Assembly (NCBI RefSeq): GCF_052857255.1
Contig: NC_135498.1
Coordinates: 115,759,134 to 115,823,133 of the forward strand
Source of the DNA: Amblyomma americanum
Lineage: Eukaryota > Arthropoda > Arachnida > Ixodida > Ixodidae
Length of the DNA stretch: 64,000 nucleotides
Direction of reading: 5' to 3'
The notes beneath the pieces were generated by a model. That model did no database searches and was not told the origin of the DNA. It was given only the letters and a program-made list of their open reading frames with translations. Of the stretch, positions 41,802 through 52,712 are shown piece by piece. Position numbers and translations under genes: made by a program. The number at the start of each line of letters is the position of its first letter. Position 1 is the first letter of the stretch.

Positions 41802-43627
41802 ATGACCCACGCGATGAATCCAAACGTAGAACGTGCATCGCTAAAAGGCCGGACGAGTTTTATGGCGGAAGCCCAAGAAATCATGGATGAAGATTCTCAA
41901 GACGCTGCCGGGGAGACCGTAGCCCATGGATCAGCGCCAGCCTTTCAAGCCCTAGGAAGCAGCACCCCAGCGACGACAACGCTACAGACAAGCAAGAATT
42001 TTGCGGAAGCGGACTGGGAAATCGCGATGTCCAAGCGCCAGAAGAAACCCCAACGTGGCTTCCAAGTTTTGGCGGGAGAAGCGCTAGGGAACAAAAATTA
42101 CCTAGGCGCGACGAAGAGCACAGATGGCACATCAGTTGCGCCTAAGCAAGGAGAGAGGGCAGGAGCGCCGAGGAGGCGACTGCCTGCGCTCCCCAAGGAC
42201 GATTTAAAAATAGTTCTTCGGCCAAAAGGACTGGCAGTGAAAGATCTGCAAACGCACCAAGCAGCGCGGACAGTAGTCACGGCTACCGGACACGGATGCA
42301 AGACGGAGGATCTTATCATTCGGCTGCGCACCGGCTCAAACATAATCATCATCAGTACAGATAACGAAGAAGCGGCTCAACAAATCCGGCGCATCACGCA
42401 ATTGAGATTTGGAGGGAGCAGCTACGAAGTCAACGCACAAGTGGCGGCGCCGGAGGGAACGCTGCGCGGGGTCATCCACGGCGTGGACCCGCGGACCCGG
42501 GCCGAAGAACTAAAGGCAAACCTGAGGACTCGCACACAAGGGGTGAAGATCCTGGCGGCAAGAATGCTGGGCCGGTCAAGCACAGCCGTCATTACCTTCG
42601 AAGGCCCCATTCTCCCCAAGCAAGTTTTATACTACGGAGGAGAGATGTGGTGCTACCCCTACCGGCCGACGCGGCAACTCTGCTACGTCTGCTGCCAACA
42701 AGGCCATCGATCGGACGTTTGCCCGAACCCGGGAGCCAAGGCGTGCAGACATTGCGGCCAGAAGGACCCGGACGAACAGCACCAGTACACACCCAAGTGC
42801 CTGCTATGCGGGGGCTCCCACGTGGCAGGCGCGAAGGACTGTACGCAGCGGCTGAAGCCGACCAACGAACTACGATGGGGACCTCAGAGCCAGCAGCGAC
42901 GGGGCCGCAGCCGGAACCGAGGCGGGGCACGCAGGCCGCGCTGGTTCCGAAACGAGGGACAAGAGCGGAGCGACTACCGGAGCGAGTCCAGGAGTCGCAG
43001 CCGAGGGCGCAGCCAAGCCAGGGCCAGAGCCGGGACGAGTCCTACCCACCCCTGAGCGGCCAGCAGCCCGGAGCGAAGCAGAGACAGCAACAGAAGAAAA
43101 GCGGCGGAGTTAAGGTGAGCTGGGGAGCCGGCCCTCTCAAAACGCTTTTTGCTCCGCACAACAACAACTACAACAACACAAACATACAAGAAGAAAATGC
43201 GAGGCTTCTTGCCGAACTCAGTAATCTTAGAAAGGAGCAGGAGCAAACCCGATAGGAAAACAGGCAGCTTAGAAAACAAATAAGCGACTTGATAGCGGAG
43301 ATGCAGGAGATGCGAAAGGTGCCTGTTAGAGCACCCTCACCCCCGCAACAGGACGCAGAAACTCCACAACCTAGCGAAGGAGGAAACTCCACAATAGACG
43401 ATCTAAAGACATTCATGCAGCAAGTGCAGCAACAAATGCAGCAGCAGATGCAACAATTAAATCAAAAGATAGCCCTGCAAGATCAGAGCTTCCGCAACTA
43501 CGTAAACAATCAAAACACACAAAGAGTAAATGACGCTAGGGACCGCCTCTATAACGAGCGCAGGTTTGGAACAGAACACCAGGGAGCTACTATCAACACA
43601 ACAACATGGCAGGACAACAAAAACTAG
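41802..43627 (+). pseudogene. LINE ORF1 (gag-like, CCHC zinc knuckles and coiled coil), one frameshift and one stop
   Basis: ATG at 41802 (MTHAMNPNVERASLKGRTSF). The first 417 codons contain an RRM-like middle region (VVTATGHGCKTEDLIIRLRT; GVIHGVDPRTRAEELKANL), then tandem Cys/His knuckles at about residues 293-345 (CYVCCQQGHRSDVC; CRHCGQKDPDEQHQ; CLLCGGSHVAGAKDC), then an Arg/Ser-rich tail. Near 43000 the frame slips by one; the continuing frame carries DESYPPLSGQQPGAKQR. An in-frame TAG at 43253-43255 follows, and then a Gln-rich coiled-coil end (MQQVQQQMQQQMQQLNQKI) to 43627. ORF1 proteins bind element RNA and form the transposition particle. Confidence 0.75.
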
Positions 43628-46600
43628 AGATATGGCAGTGGAATTGCAGGAGCTACAGGCGCAAGCAGGGGCTCCTACAGCAATTAACACCCGAATAACC
43701 CCACCAGATTTAATACTACTACAAGAAACAAATTGCACCCCAATTCTAAAAGGATACTCATGTCAGGAGAATGGCAGAACAGCCACTCTCATTAGCAACA
43801 AAATTACAACCATAGCTTATAAAGGAATTGAAGACACACAACTAGAACACACCATAACTGAAGTGATTCCAAAAAGGAAAAGGACAGCCAAAGGTATTTA
43901 CATAGTAAACCTATATAGTCCACCTAAAAACAAAGGTGACTTCATCAGTCTGTTTGCGGAAGCAAAGAAGCTTGCGGAGCAAAACACCCTGATAATTGCA
44001 AGAGATTTTAATGCTAAAAGCCCGCAATGGGGCAGCAGAATCGAATACAAAAGAGACGCGGCATCTGCACGGCAGCAGAAAACATAGGTTGCGAGCTACT
44101 CACAGACGATAGCCAACCCACCAGACAGGGCAATAGTGTAAGCGCGGACACATGTCCCGACCTAGCCTTTGTCAGGGGCGCTAAGCAAGTCGAATGGGAG
44201 AACTTGCAAGAAAATCTCGGTTGCGACCACTATATCATCAGGGTCAGCACGGAAGCAGAAAGCATCAAGAGGAAGATTGGCAAGGCGAGCCTCACTGACT
44301 GGGACGCCTTCCGTACCCACTGCAAACAAATCAAGGGCGACATAACTTCGACAGAAGACTGGAGCCAACAACTTAGACAAATTAAGGACCTCTACACCAA
44401 AGACGTAGACCGGACCGAACAAGCACCGGAAGTGGACAAGCGACTCCTCCGACTCTGGGAGGCACGACGAGGCCTAACCAGGCGGTGGAAGCGTCAGAGG
44501 CTAAACAGAAAACTAAAGCAAAAGATTGCCGAAATCACCAGGCAAGCAGAGGAATATGCAACGCAGCTGGCAAGACAGGGGTGGCAACACTTTAGTACCT
44601 CGCTGAAAGGCACCCTCAGCACAGCTAGAACGTGGCACATTCTAGAAACGCTAATGGACCCAAGCAAAAGCAAGGCGGAAAGCAGCAAATCCATCCAAAG
44701 ACTGATCCACGAGTACGAAGGCACAGAAGAACAACTGCTCCAAGCGGTACGGGAGAAATGCTGTGGGAAGGACCAGGTGGACGGCTACCAAGGCGACTAC
44801 GAGGGCGCGGAAAACCTAACTACGGACAGACCCATTACGAGAGAAGAGGTCGTCGAGGCCATAAGGGCGACAACAAAAAACACGGCAGCGGGAGCGGACA
44901 AAATCAACAACTCGCTGATTCGAAATTTAAGCGACGAAGCAATCAATCAACTCAACCTATACCTCAACAAACAATGGGAAGAAGGGACGGTACCAGCGGA
45001 GTGGAAACACGCCGTCGTCGTCATGATCCCCAATCCCGGCAAAAAACTCCAGATCGAAAATCTTAGACCAATCTTGCTAACATCGTGCCTAGGCAAGCTG
45101 TACGAGAGAATTGTTAGCCGACGAATACAAACGCACCTAGAAGACGAAGGATGGTACCCCAACACCATGTTCGGATTCAGGGCCAACCTGTCAACCCAAG
45201 ACGTATTACTACAGCTAAAAGAGGAGGTACTGGGAACAATGCCAAAACAAGGGGAAAACGTTGTCATGGCCGTCGATATCAAGGGAGCCTTTGACAACGT
45301 GTCCCACGCCGCTATAATGGAAGGCCTAAACACCACCAACTGCAGGAAGAAGATTCATGACTACGTCAGAAGCTTCCTCACAAACAGAACGGCAACAGTA
45401 GGCCTAGGAGACCTACGGAGTGACACCTTCTCCACGCCAAACAAGGGCACTCCACAGGGCTCCGTAATCTCGCCAATACTCTTCAACATAGCGATGATCA
45501 ATCTTGCCAAGAAACTCAGCCGAATCCAGGGGATCAATCACGCAATGTACGCGGACGACATCACCATCTGGACCACCCAAGGCTCACTGGGAAAGAAGCA
45601 AGAGGCACTACAAGAGGCTGCCACCTGCATCGAAGAATATACAAGACAAAGGGGACTCAGATGCTCAACGGAGAAGTCCGAGCTCCTCAGAGTAGGCAGA
45701 CACCCTACGGATGCCCCACTCGAAGTAAAACTAGAGGGCCAGAATATCCCGGAGCAAAAGATGATTAGAATCCTCGGCATGTGGCTGCAAGGAAGCCAGA
45801 AATGCAGCCACACCCTCAGCCTGCTAAGCAAAGCAGCGGAGCTGGTGGGCCGAATGGTTAGCAGAGTAGCCCACAAGCGTTACGGCATGAAGGAGGAGGA
45901 CACACTCAGGCTGGTCAACAGCCTAGTGGTCAGCCGGGTAACATACTCACTGCCGTACCACGTAACCATCAAGGCAGAAAAGGAGCAAGCGGAGACGATA
46001 CTCCCAAAGGCGTACAAGACAGCCCTTCATCTCCCAACACCAAGAACGACAAGCTCATGCAACTTGGAGCTAGCAACACCTTTGAAGAACTGAGGGAATG
46101 CCAGCTCAAGGCAAAAGTACGAAGACTTAGCAACACAACAACCGGAAGGGCGCTCCTGACGAGGTTGGGTCGGGATATCGAAAAGCCGCAAAACAGTAGG
46201 GTCGCAATACCAGACCCGCTAAGAAAGAAAACAAGCATACAACCTATCCCCCGAAATATGGACCCAAACCTTCATGTTAGGAGACAGGCCAGAGCAGAAT
46301 TTTACGAGAGGCACATGGGGCACAGAGACAATACAGTCTATACAGACGCCTCCCTCTACCCCCAAGCACACAATCTACGCCGTAGCGGTAGTCGTAAACA
46401 ACCGAGGAGAACACATCATGAGCCTCACAGCCGAAGTGTCCGATATAACGGAGGTAGAGGAGATAGCTGACGCCCTGGCAGCTAGAGAAGGATATAGAAC
46501 AGGGAAATCCTTTAACATTTTAACAGATTCGCAAGAAGCGTGCCAGAACTATATACGAGGCAGAATTAGCAGTACGGCGCTCAAAATCCTCGGTGGAGCT

Positions 46601-47116
46601 CCACTCCCCGAGGAACGACAAACACACAGTTTAATCTGGATACCAAGTCACGCCGGGATCAGGGGGAATGAAGGGGCAGACATCCTAGCTCGAGGAATGA
46701 CCAGCCGAGCAGGAACGTCGTTAACCCCGGAGGAGTCTCAGGTCGCTTGTGGGGACAGCTATTCGGAATTACTAAACCTATACAAGGGGCTAAGAATCCA
46801 GTATCCCCCACCGCATAAAGCATTAACCAAGGCGGAGGCCACAGTATGGCGTGGACTGCAAACCGGCTCCTTTCCTAACTTATATATACTAAACAAGATG
46901 TTCCCCACACAGTATAGCGTCAACTGCCCGTGGTGCGGAGCACGACCGACATTATACCATATCACGTGGGAGTGCGAAAGAAATGCATTCCACAAACACA
47001 AAACACCATGTGCGGAGCAATGGGAGAGCCGGCTCACCAGCTGCGTGCTCGGGGTCCAAAGGGTACTAGTAGCGCACGCAAGTGAGGTGGCCCGACTCAG
47101 TGGAGCCCTGGAATAG
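43624..47116 (+). pseudogene. LINE ORF2: APE endonuclease, reverse transcriptase, RNase H; four frameshifts
   Basis: Order on the plus strand: endonuclease start IWQWNCRSYRRKQGLLQQ (43624 on), frame change near 43695, PDLILLQETN with the catalytic Glu, LIIARDFNAKSPQWGS, frame change near 44055, CPDLAF and the CDHYII variant of the final SDH motif. RT follows with KNTAAGADKINNSLI, GFRANLSTQDVLLQLKEEV, VVMAVDIKGAFDNV, GTPQGSVISPILFN and MYADDITIW (YADD near 45548). After a change near 46050 comes RNase H with TVYTDASLYP, then another change near 46360, EEIADALAAREG, ILTDSQEACQN and WIPSHAGIRGNEGADILARG. It ends with a finger CPWCGARPTLYHITWEC and stops at 47116. The enzyme nicks the target and copies the RNA in place. 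Motifs are largely preserved, so decay is recent. Confidence 0.85.
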
Positions 47117-47217
47117 GGGCCCACCCACGGCCAAGGAGGACCCAAGCTTCAAGATGACTTCGTCCTCCACCGCTACCACCCCCTAAGAGAATCAATAAAA
47201 AGTTTTTCATTCATTCA

Positions 47218-47300
47218 TTCCGTGGATTCCTTGGCAATGCTGCAACACGCTGTCGCGTGCTGCTATTAAAGGCAAAGCTTAAGCGTCCTCAAGATTTTCT
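47218..47300. repeat. Dispersed host repeat, right part
   Basis: TTCCGTGGATTCCTTGGCAA, CTGCAACACGCTGTCGCGTG and AAAGCTTAAGCGTCCTC align with 27017-27092. Confidence 0.7.
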
Positions 47301-47556
47301 TCCTCTTTCGCAGGCGTCTCTGTGCGCGGCGGTGCGCTGTCAATGACCTTGCGGTTGTTTCATGGAAAGAAAGCGCTTGTGCGTCTATTTACGCGCTGGA
47401 AACGCGAACTAATCGTGGTCCTTCACGTCGTTTGCTGTATTATGCACGCATTGCGGTTTATTCGAGCAATAACGTGATAGTGCGCGAATTTCTGGCCAAG
47501 TGGTGGGTTCGGGGATCTCTATCACAGAATAACTGGACACGGATTTGTTTGTTGCA
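47301..47556. other. Non-coding interval
   Basis: No supported feature. Confidence 0.3.
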
Positions 47557-47808
47557 CTAGCTGTAGCACATTTTAATCTCTGCTGGAACAATTGTCGTTC
47601 CTTTCTTCGCTATGAAGCACAGACATTGCTGTAATTTTTCCACTTCGTCGCCTGATTCCGAATCGACATCAAGGTCTGATTCGTTTCCAAACAAAAGTTC
47701 CTGGATTTCGTCAGTAGTAAGCGCCTTTCCTGCATTTTCTGCATTTGTCGTACAGCACGAAATGGTGCTGTACGACAAATCCACATAAGGATATTTATAC
47801 CACGACAT
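47557..47808 (-). pseudogene. Acidic N-terminal-like segment, possibly of a piggyBac-type transposase
   Basis: The minus-strand frame contains KALTTDEIQELLFGNESDLD followed by VDSESGDEVEKL, an acidic leader of the style seen in piggyBac transposases and some cellular proteins. A 16-bp hairpin sits at its start (47743-47780). No transposase core follows in the sequence to the left. Weak assignment. Confidence 0.25.
47743..47780. repeat. Perfect hairpin, 16-bp arms with 6-nt loop
   Basis: ATTTGTCGTACAGCAC, loop GAAATG, then GTGCTGTACGACAAAT. Confidence 0.9.
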
Positions 47809-48724
47809 TGAGAGTTATGTAATTTTGGCGCCAAAAAATATTGAAAATCAAACAAAGCCGTCTTGCACAGAGATTTGAACAGTCCGCACCAATTAAATCT
47901 TAGTGATCAATGCAATGGACATAAAAAACATTATCGCATTGCAAAAAAAACTACCCATAAGTAGGGCAAGCTTTTAACCACATTGTTTCAAATGGAGTTT
48001 AATTAACTCGCATTTATTTATATACTTGAATAGCGTGAAGAGAAAGCTTTAAAAGAAAATACTTGCTTGAGCACGTCGTGCGCAGCGGCCTGCTTGCGGA
48101 GGACGGATGCCGTTAGGGTGCCTCGATGCACGCCCGACCTCCGCTTAGGGTGAGGACAACCGCGTCGTCTGCTAGCGCGACCGCCATTTCTTGCATCCGC
48201 TGGTCGCGAGGCGCGCTTCGATAAAGACTCCTTTTCCAGTTTAGATGAAAAGCAACAGTAAAAATTTGGTGATGCATTCGCTATTTCGAGACGATTAACG
48301 AAAGTATAGCGGATATCTTTCTTTGTTTCGCGATAGGTGATCACGGCGGGCAACTGCTCTCCGTCGTTGTCATACTGGCGCCGTGAACTTGCTATCATTG
48401 CGCTTACGTGTGATATAGTGGAAAGAAGGTGAAGTACGCGAAATGAACAACTGCATATTCAAGTACGAACTCATAGCATGCTTACGTCCACTTACACTAA
48501 TATGGACTGGTTACATACTGTGTCACGCATACACTATGCAGTCAAAACATAACGACTTAGGCGCACGCATGAACAATGTTTTAATAGCTTGATTCACAAA
48601 TACAATCTCTACAAAATAATTACGAACGGTGATTCACTGCAAATACAATGCTGCTTATGATTCTTGCGCTTAATTTTCTCTCATGTTTATGTGCATGTGC
48701 ACAGAAGTTCCCATTGCAGCGTCT
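47809..48724. other. Non-coding interval
   Basis: About 0.9 kb without a supported gene. A minus-strand frame at 48018-48398 has no recognisable motif. Confidence 0.3.
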
Positions 48725-49040
48725 TTAAGGAAGACTAACACCACAACAAGTTTTGCTTCCATGACCACCAGCACGCGTGGCTTGGTACTGACGTAGACGG
48801 ATGCGTAGCCGATGTCTTGTGTAGGTGGCTATCAGCATTTTGCTTAATGCTTCCTTGTGATCTACGCATGTGTTCAGGCATGACCGGTCTGCCTTCACAA
48901 AGCATTCTGTGAGCGATTTCAGCGGGTCCTTCATCGTGTGTACTTTGTATGTACACCACGTGGCAGCGCCTGTGAAGTACTCGTAGTTCTTGAAAGTGCG
49001 GGTCACTTCACTGCTTGGATAAATTAAGTTCCGTCCATCA
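48725..49040 (-). pseudogene. Possible P-element-type transposase C-terminal remnant
   Basis: The minus-strand translation SDGRNLIYPSSEVTRTFKNY, then SCLNTCVDHKEALSKMLIAT and YTRHRLRIRLRQYQA, resembles the C-terminal end of P-element/THAP9-like transposases (a DRG.L.YPS..V motif, then a histidine-led helix ending YL.iRL). The frame is open for about 105 codons but lacks the upstream core. It directly abuts the truncated gypsy copy at about 49040. Confidence 0.35.
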
Positions 49041-49045
49041 CTCAC

Positions 49046-51482
49046 ATATACTCCTTGAGAATCGTCAGCGCGTGGTGATCGCTGATCACCTTGAACGGTC
49101 GTCCGTACAGGTAGGGGCGGAATTTTGACGTAGCCAAGATGATGGCAAAGTACTCGTTGTCAGTTGTCGAATAGTTAGCCTCGGCCTTGGAAAGAGAACG
49201 GCTAGCGTATGCGATGACTTTGTCCAGCCCGTCGCTTTTTTGAACGAAGGCGGCGCCTAGGCCCACGCTGCTTGCGTTGGTACGAACTTCAGTATCGGCG
49301 TTTTCATCAAAATGCGCGAGGATCGGTGGGAACTGTAAACGACGCTGAAGTTCCTTGAAGGATTCTGCTTGCGGCGCTTCCCATTTAAACGGCACGTCTG
49401 CCTTAGTTAATTGGGTTAGGGGCTCGGCGATGCTCGAAAAGTTTTTCACAGATCGTCGGTCATATGCGCACGGCCCAAGAAACCTGCGCACTGCTTTTTT
49501 ATCGGCAGGCGGTGGAAACTGTTCAACAGCAGCTGTTTTCTGCGGGCCTGGGCGTACTCCCTCCTTTGTCACGAATCTCCCCTGAGAGCACTCGGACCGA
49601 AAGAATGGACTAGGCGACAGGTGTATCCACACAAACACACATTTAATGCCCCTACGTGACACAAACACTAGAACACAACTAACGAATCTAACACAAAACA
49701 CAAAGACTATAAATACACACGACCCGGGAACACTGCTACCAGCGTCTACAACTAGTGTTCTACTGTTAATGGTCGGCGTTCGTGCTCACGGTTGGTTTGG
49801 TGCGGATGCGGCGTTGTATGGATCCAGTAGCCAGCGTCGCGGCGGCGTTCGACGTGCTTGGGCTGGCGTCGCCGGCGGCGTCGCTGGCTGCGTCGTATAA
49901 GCTCCCGGTCCAAGCGCCCGTGGAGGTGAAGCCGGTGTTGTTGGCGTTGGTGGGCGCCACCCGGATGGGTGGCAACAGCGCTGGGGACACCCCTGACTGT
50001 AGCAGGTGGTAGCGTCCTCCGTTGACTCCTCGGAGCGGGCTCAGTCACGGCAGGAAGTCCACGATGCGAAGCCGTAGAACGCGAGCTCATCGGAGCAGTA
50101 GCCGGCGTCGCTCTCTTCCAGCCAAAGCGTCCCTGACCCGCCGGAGCCTCAACTTCTCTGTTCTTCCCCCCCCCGTGCCTCGCCCTCACTCTCCCTTTTA
50201 TAGCCTAGGCGTTAGTACACGTAAGCCTTGTCATCGTCTTCTTCTCTTCTCCACCAATCATCTCTCTCCACCTCACCGAATGCTTCTCCACCAGTCATCT
50301 CTCTCCACCTCACCGATTGCTTCTTCTTCATCTTTATTCTTCGGTTAATCCACGCCGTCTTCTTCACACCTCTTTCCTTCGTAATTTTATTTTGCACTCC
50401 TTATTATATGTGACATCCTTGCTAACGATGTGGCCTAGAAACAGGTGCTCTTCGTAGGCAAAGTGGCCCTTCTCTGCTTCCAAGGTCAGGTCAGACGACT
50501 TGATGGCGTCTAGTACTTTTGAGGTGCTCTTCAAAGTTTGAAGCGAAGACAACGACGTCATCTAAATATACCAGAAAAAATTTGCCACTTCAGGCCTGCC
50601 AGCACTGTATTCATTACTCGCTTAAATGTCGCTGGTGCGCAACAGAGACCAAATGGCATCACCCTGAACTCAAACAGCCCATCCGGAGTGATGAATGCCG
50701 TCTTCTCGCGATCTCTTTCATCGACCTCAATTTGCCAGTAGCCGCTCTTGAGATCCATCGTTGAGAAATATTTGGCGTTGCAGAGGCGGTCCAGTGTGTC
50801 GTCGACGCGGGGGAGTGGGTAGACGTCCTTCTTTGTTATGTTGTTCAAGAGGCGGTAATCAACGCAGAATCGAAGTGCGCCGTCTTTCATGCTCACTAGA
50901 ACAACCGGTGCCGCCCATGGGCTGTTTGAAGGCTGGATGACGTCGTCGCGAAGCATTTCTTCGACTTGGTCCCGGATGACTTGTTGCTCTCGCGGTGACA
51001 CACGATAGGGGCTTTGACAGAGAGGTCGGATGTGTTAATGCGACCAGTTATAATGCGATGCTTGCCAATTGGAGTTTTCGGACCTTCGGCGAGGTCGAAA
51101 AACACTCACTGTAGCTTCGAAGCAGATTGTGGATCTGGTCTTGTCTGTTCCGGTGCAGGGCTGGGTTGATGTCGAAAGTGGGCGAGTTCTCTTGGTCAGG
51201 CGAATCTTCCGCGGAGGGGTCGGAGAGGGCGAACGAGTCTCGTACGTCGGATATTTCGTCGAAGAAACCAATCGCCGTTCCTCTGTTGATGTGTCGGTAT
51301 TCTTCGCTGAAGTTAGTCAGCAGTACTTCGACCTGGCCATTGCGGAAATGTGCGATGCCTCTTGCGATGCTGATTCCCCGGTCTGGAAGAAACTGCATGT
51401 TCCCCTCGATGATGGCTTCAGCGTTAATGGTTTTCGTGGAGCCTACGGTCACGATAACGCTTGAACGGGGTGGGACGCTCAC
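49046..51482 (-). pseudogene. Gypsy pol: RT and RNase H, interrupted and frameshifted
   Basis: The minus strand begins with a linker (MSVPPRSSVIVTVGSTKTIN; about 51048-51482). RT follows (MSPREQQVIRDQVEEMLRDD; DVYPLPRVDDTLDRL; MPFGLCCAPATFKRVM) and reaches YLDD near 50560-50580 one frame over, because an extra T precedes it. After FLGHIVSKDV the frame meets an 849-bp solo LTR (49567-50415). It resumes with EGVRPGPQKTAAVEQFPPP and an RNase H containing EVRTNASSVGLGAAFVQ (the usual TDAS Asp is Asn) and YASRSLSKAEANYSTTDNE. It ends at about 49046. Non-functional. Confidence 0.75.
49567..50415 (-). mobile_element. Solo LTR (849 bp) of a third LTR family inside gypsy pol
   Basis: Begins TGTCAC and ends GTGACA, and is flanked by a 5-bp duplication TCCTT (49562-49566 and 50416-50420), the standard footprint of LTR-element integration. 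On the minus strand TATAAAAG (plus 50194-50201) is a plausible promoter, giving the orientation. There is an internal 37-bp tandem duplication (units from 50248 and 50285). No internal gag-pol remains, so the rest was lost by LTR-LTR recombination. Confidence 0.85.
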
Positions 51483-52022
51483 TTATTCCTCCAGGGCACT
51501 CAGGGCAACGTTATTTTCCCGAGTTTTCGTCGAAGCGATTGCTTCGTCCGTCAAAAGCGTGGTCAGCTCGGATAGCAGGTCGATGATCGCCTGATGCTCA
51601 TTAAGGAAATTCATACCCAGGATCACTTCGCGGGAGCATTGCGGTAGCACAACAAAGGTCGCAGGATAGGTATGTCCTTTGACAGTCACTCGCGTTGTGC
51701 ATCGTCCTGATGGCGTAATGAGGTTGCCCCCTGCGGTGCGAAATTGTGGGCCCTCCCAAGCCGTTGTGACTTTTCTCAGCTGCGCAGGGAATGTTCCATT
51801 CATCACCGAGTAATCGGCTCCTGTGTCGACTAGAGCGGTAACTTTCCGGCCGTCGATAGTAACTTCTAAATCGGAGGTCCTGGCTCTTGCATTGCATGTC
51901 GCTCTCGGCGTCGGGTCACCGCTTCGTCGCGTATGCAAGTCGAGGGTGGGGCGTCTGGTCGAAGCTTTTCTGGGTGGCGTCGTCGTTTTGAAGGCAGTTT
52001 GCGTCATGGTGGGGGTTGTCAT
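51483..52022 (-). CDS. Gypsy retropepsin-like protease segment
   Basis: An open minus-strand frame with a classic aspartic protease signature: LEVTIDGRKVTALVDTGADY (active site DTG) and, about 85 residues later, REVILGMNFLNEHQAIID (ILG flap-opposite motif). Upstream, Thr/Pro-rich linker sequence leads from the zinc-knuckle region. It would process the element's own polyprotein. It ends in a stop at 51483 just before the next pol segment, so it may be separated by a frameshift or mutation. Unlike the other gypsy copy, its catalytic triad is preserved. Confidence 0.7.
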   Translation of the reverse strand: MTTPTMTQTAFKTTTPPRKASTRRPTLDLHTRRSGDPTPRATCNARARTSDLEVTIDGRKVTALVDTGADYSVMNGTFPAQLRKVTTAWEGPQFRTAGGNLITPSGRCTTRVTVKGHTYPATFVVLPQCSREVILGMNFLNEHQAIIDLLSELTTLLTDEAIASTKTRENNVALSALEE

Positions 52023-52190
52023 TTTGTGCGGCGTCGGTGCAGCGAGTGTAGTTTCTTCATGCGGCGTCGCGGGAGCAGCGTCTTCATGGGGCGTGGTCGG
52101 TGGAGGGTCTTCTGCGTTTTGCTCGTGAGCAACCTCACCTCCAGAGGTTGCTGTCTTCAGTTTCCCCTACAGGGGGCTGGGAGACCTTTC

Positions 52191-52480
52191 TCATACCGCG
52201 GCTGCGTAGCTGCGGCGTGGCGACACAAAGCGCGAGGTTGACGGCGATGGTGAGCGCGAAAAGCGGTTCGGCGTGTACTCCTCTCGGCGCAGGTACTCGT
52301 CGATTTCCTGCGGACGTTGGCCGAAGCGTGGTCGTGGGGCGTTAACGGCAAATCCTCGAAGACCGATACATCGGTACGGGCAGAGACGAAGAATATGGCC
52401 GGCCGGTTGTCGGAAGTCCTCGAGGCGTCGCATTTCCTGGAGCTCGAGCGTCGATCGTAGGCTGGGCAGGCGGGGGCAGT
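52191..52480 (-). pseudogene. Gag C-terminal region with degraded zinc knuckle
   Basis: The minus strand reads RRLEDFRQPAGHILRLCPYR, in which the GHI..LCPYR half of a CCHC knuckle is kept but the first Cys pair is lost (RLEDFRQ). An Arg/Pro/Ser-rich tail follows (PQEIDEYLRREEYTPNRFSR). It links gag to protease. Confidence 0.55.
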
Positions 52481-52712
52481 GAGGTGGCGATCGGGAACAA
52501 GTTGTTCATGTCGGACAGGATGCAGGGGTTGTCGTTAGGGATGAAGAGTCCTTACTGCAGCGGCGTAGTACATGGCCTGGGGTTCTGTGGTCGTCGGGGG
52601 TGCCAAGTCTCTGTTGCCCTTCTGCCCGTACCACATACATTAGAGCCGCTGCTTGTGGCTGTGCGGAGGATGGCAATCGGCGTAGCTCCTCTCGGACGAT
52701 TTCACGGATAAC

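Larger units (their letters stand above)
41507..47217 (+). mobile_element. Full-length I-group LINE (5.7 kb) with 9-bp target duplication
   Basis: TTCCGTGGA is found at 41498-41506 and 47218-47226, and the flanks match one continuous paralogous sequence at 26972-27090. Inside: a 5' UTR (41507-41801), ORF1, ORF2 with endonuclease, RT and RNase H, then a short 3' UTR with CAATAAAAAGTTTTT and a (CATT)n tail ending at 47217. A 5' UTR, both ORFs and a tail indicate a full-length copy. A few frameshifts and one stop suggest it is now inactive but not ancient. Confidence 0.9.
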
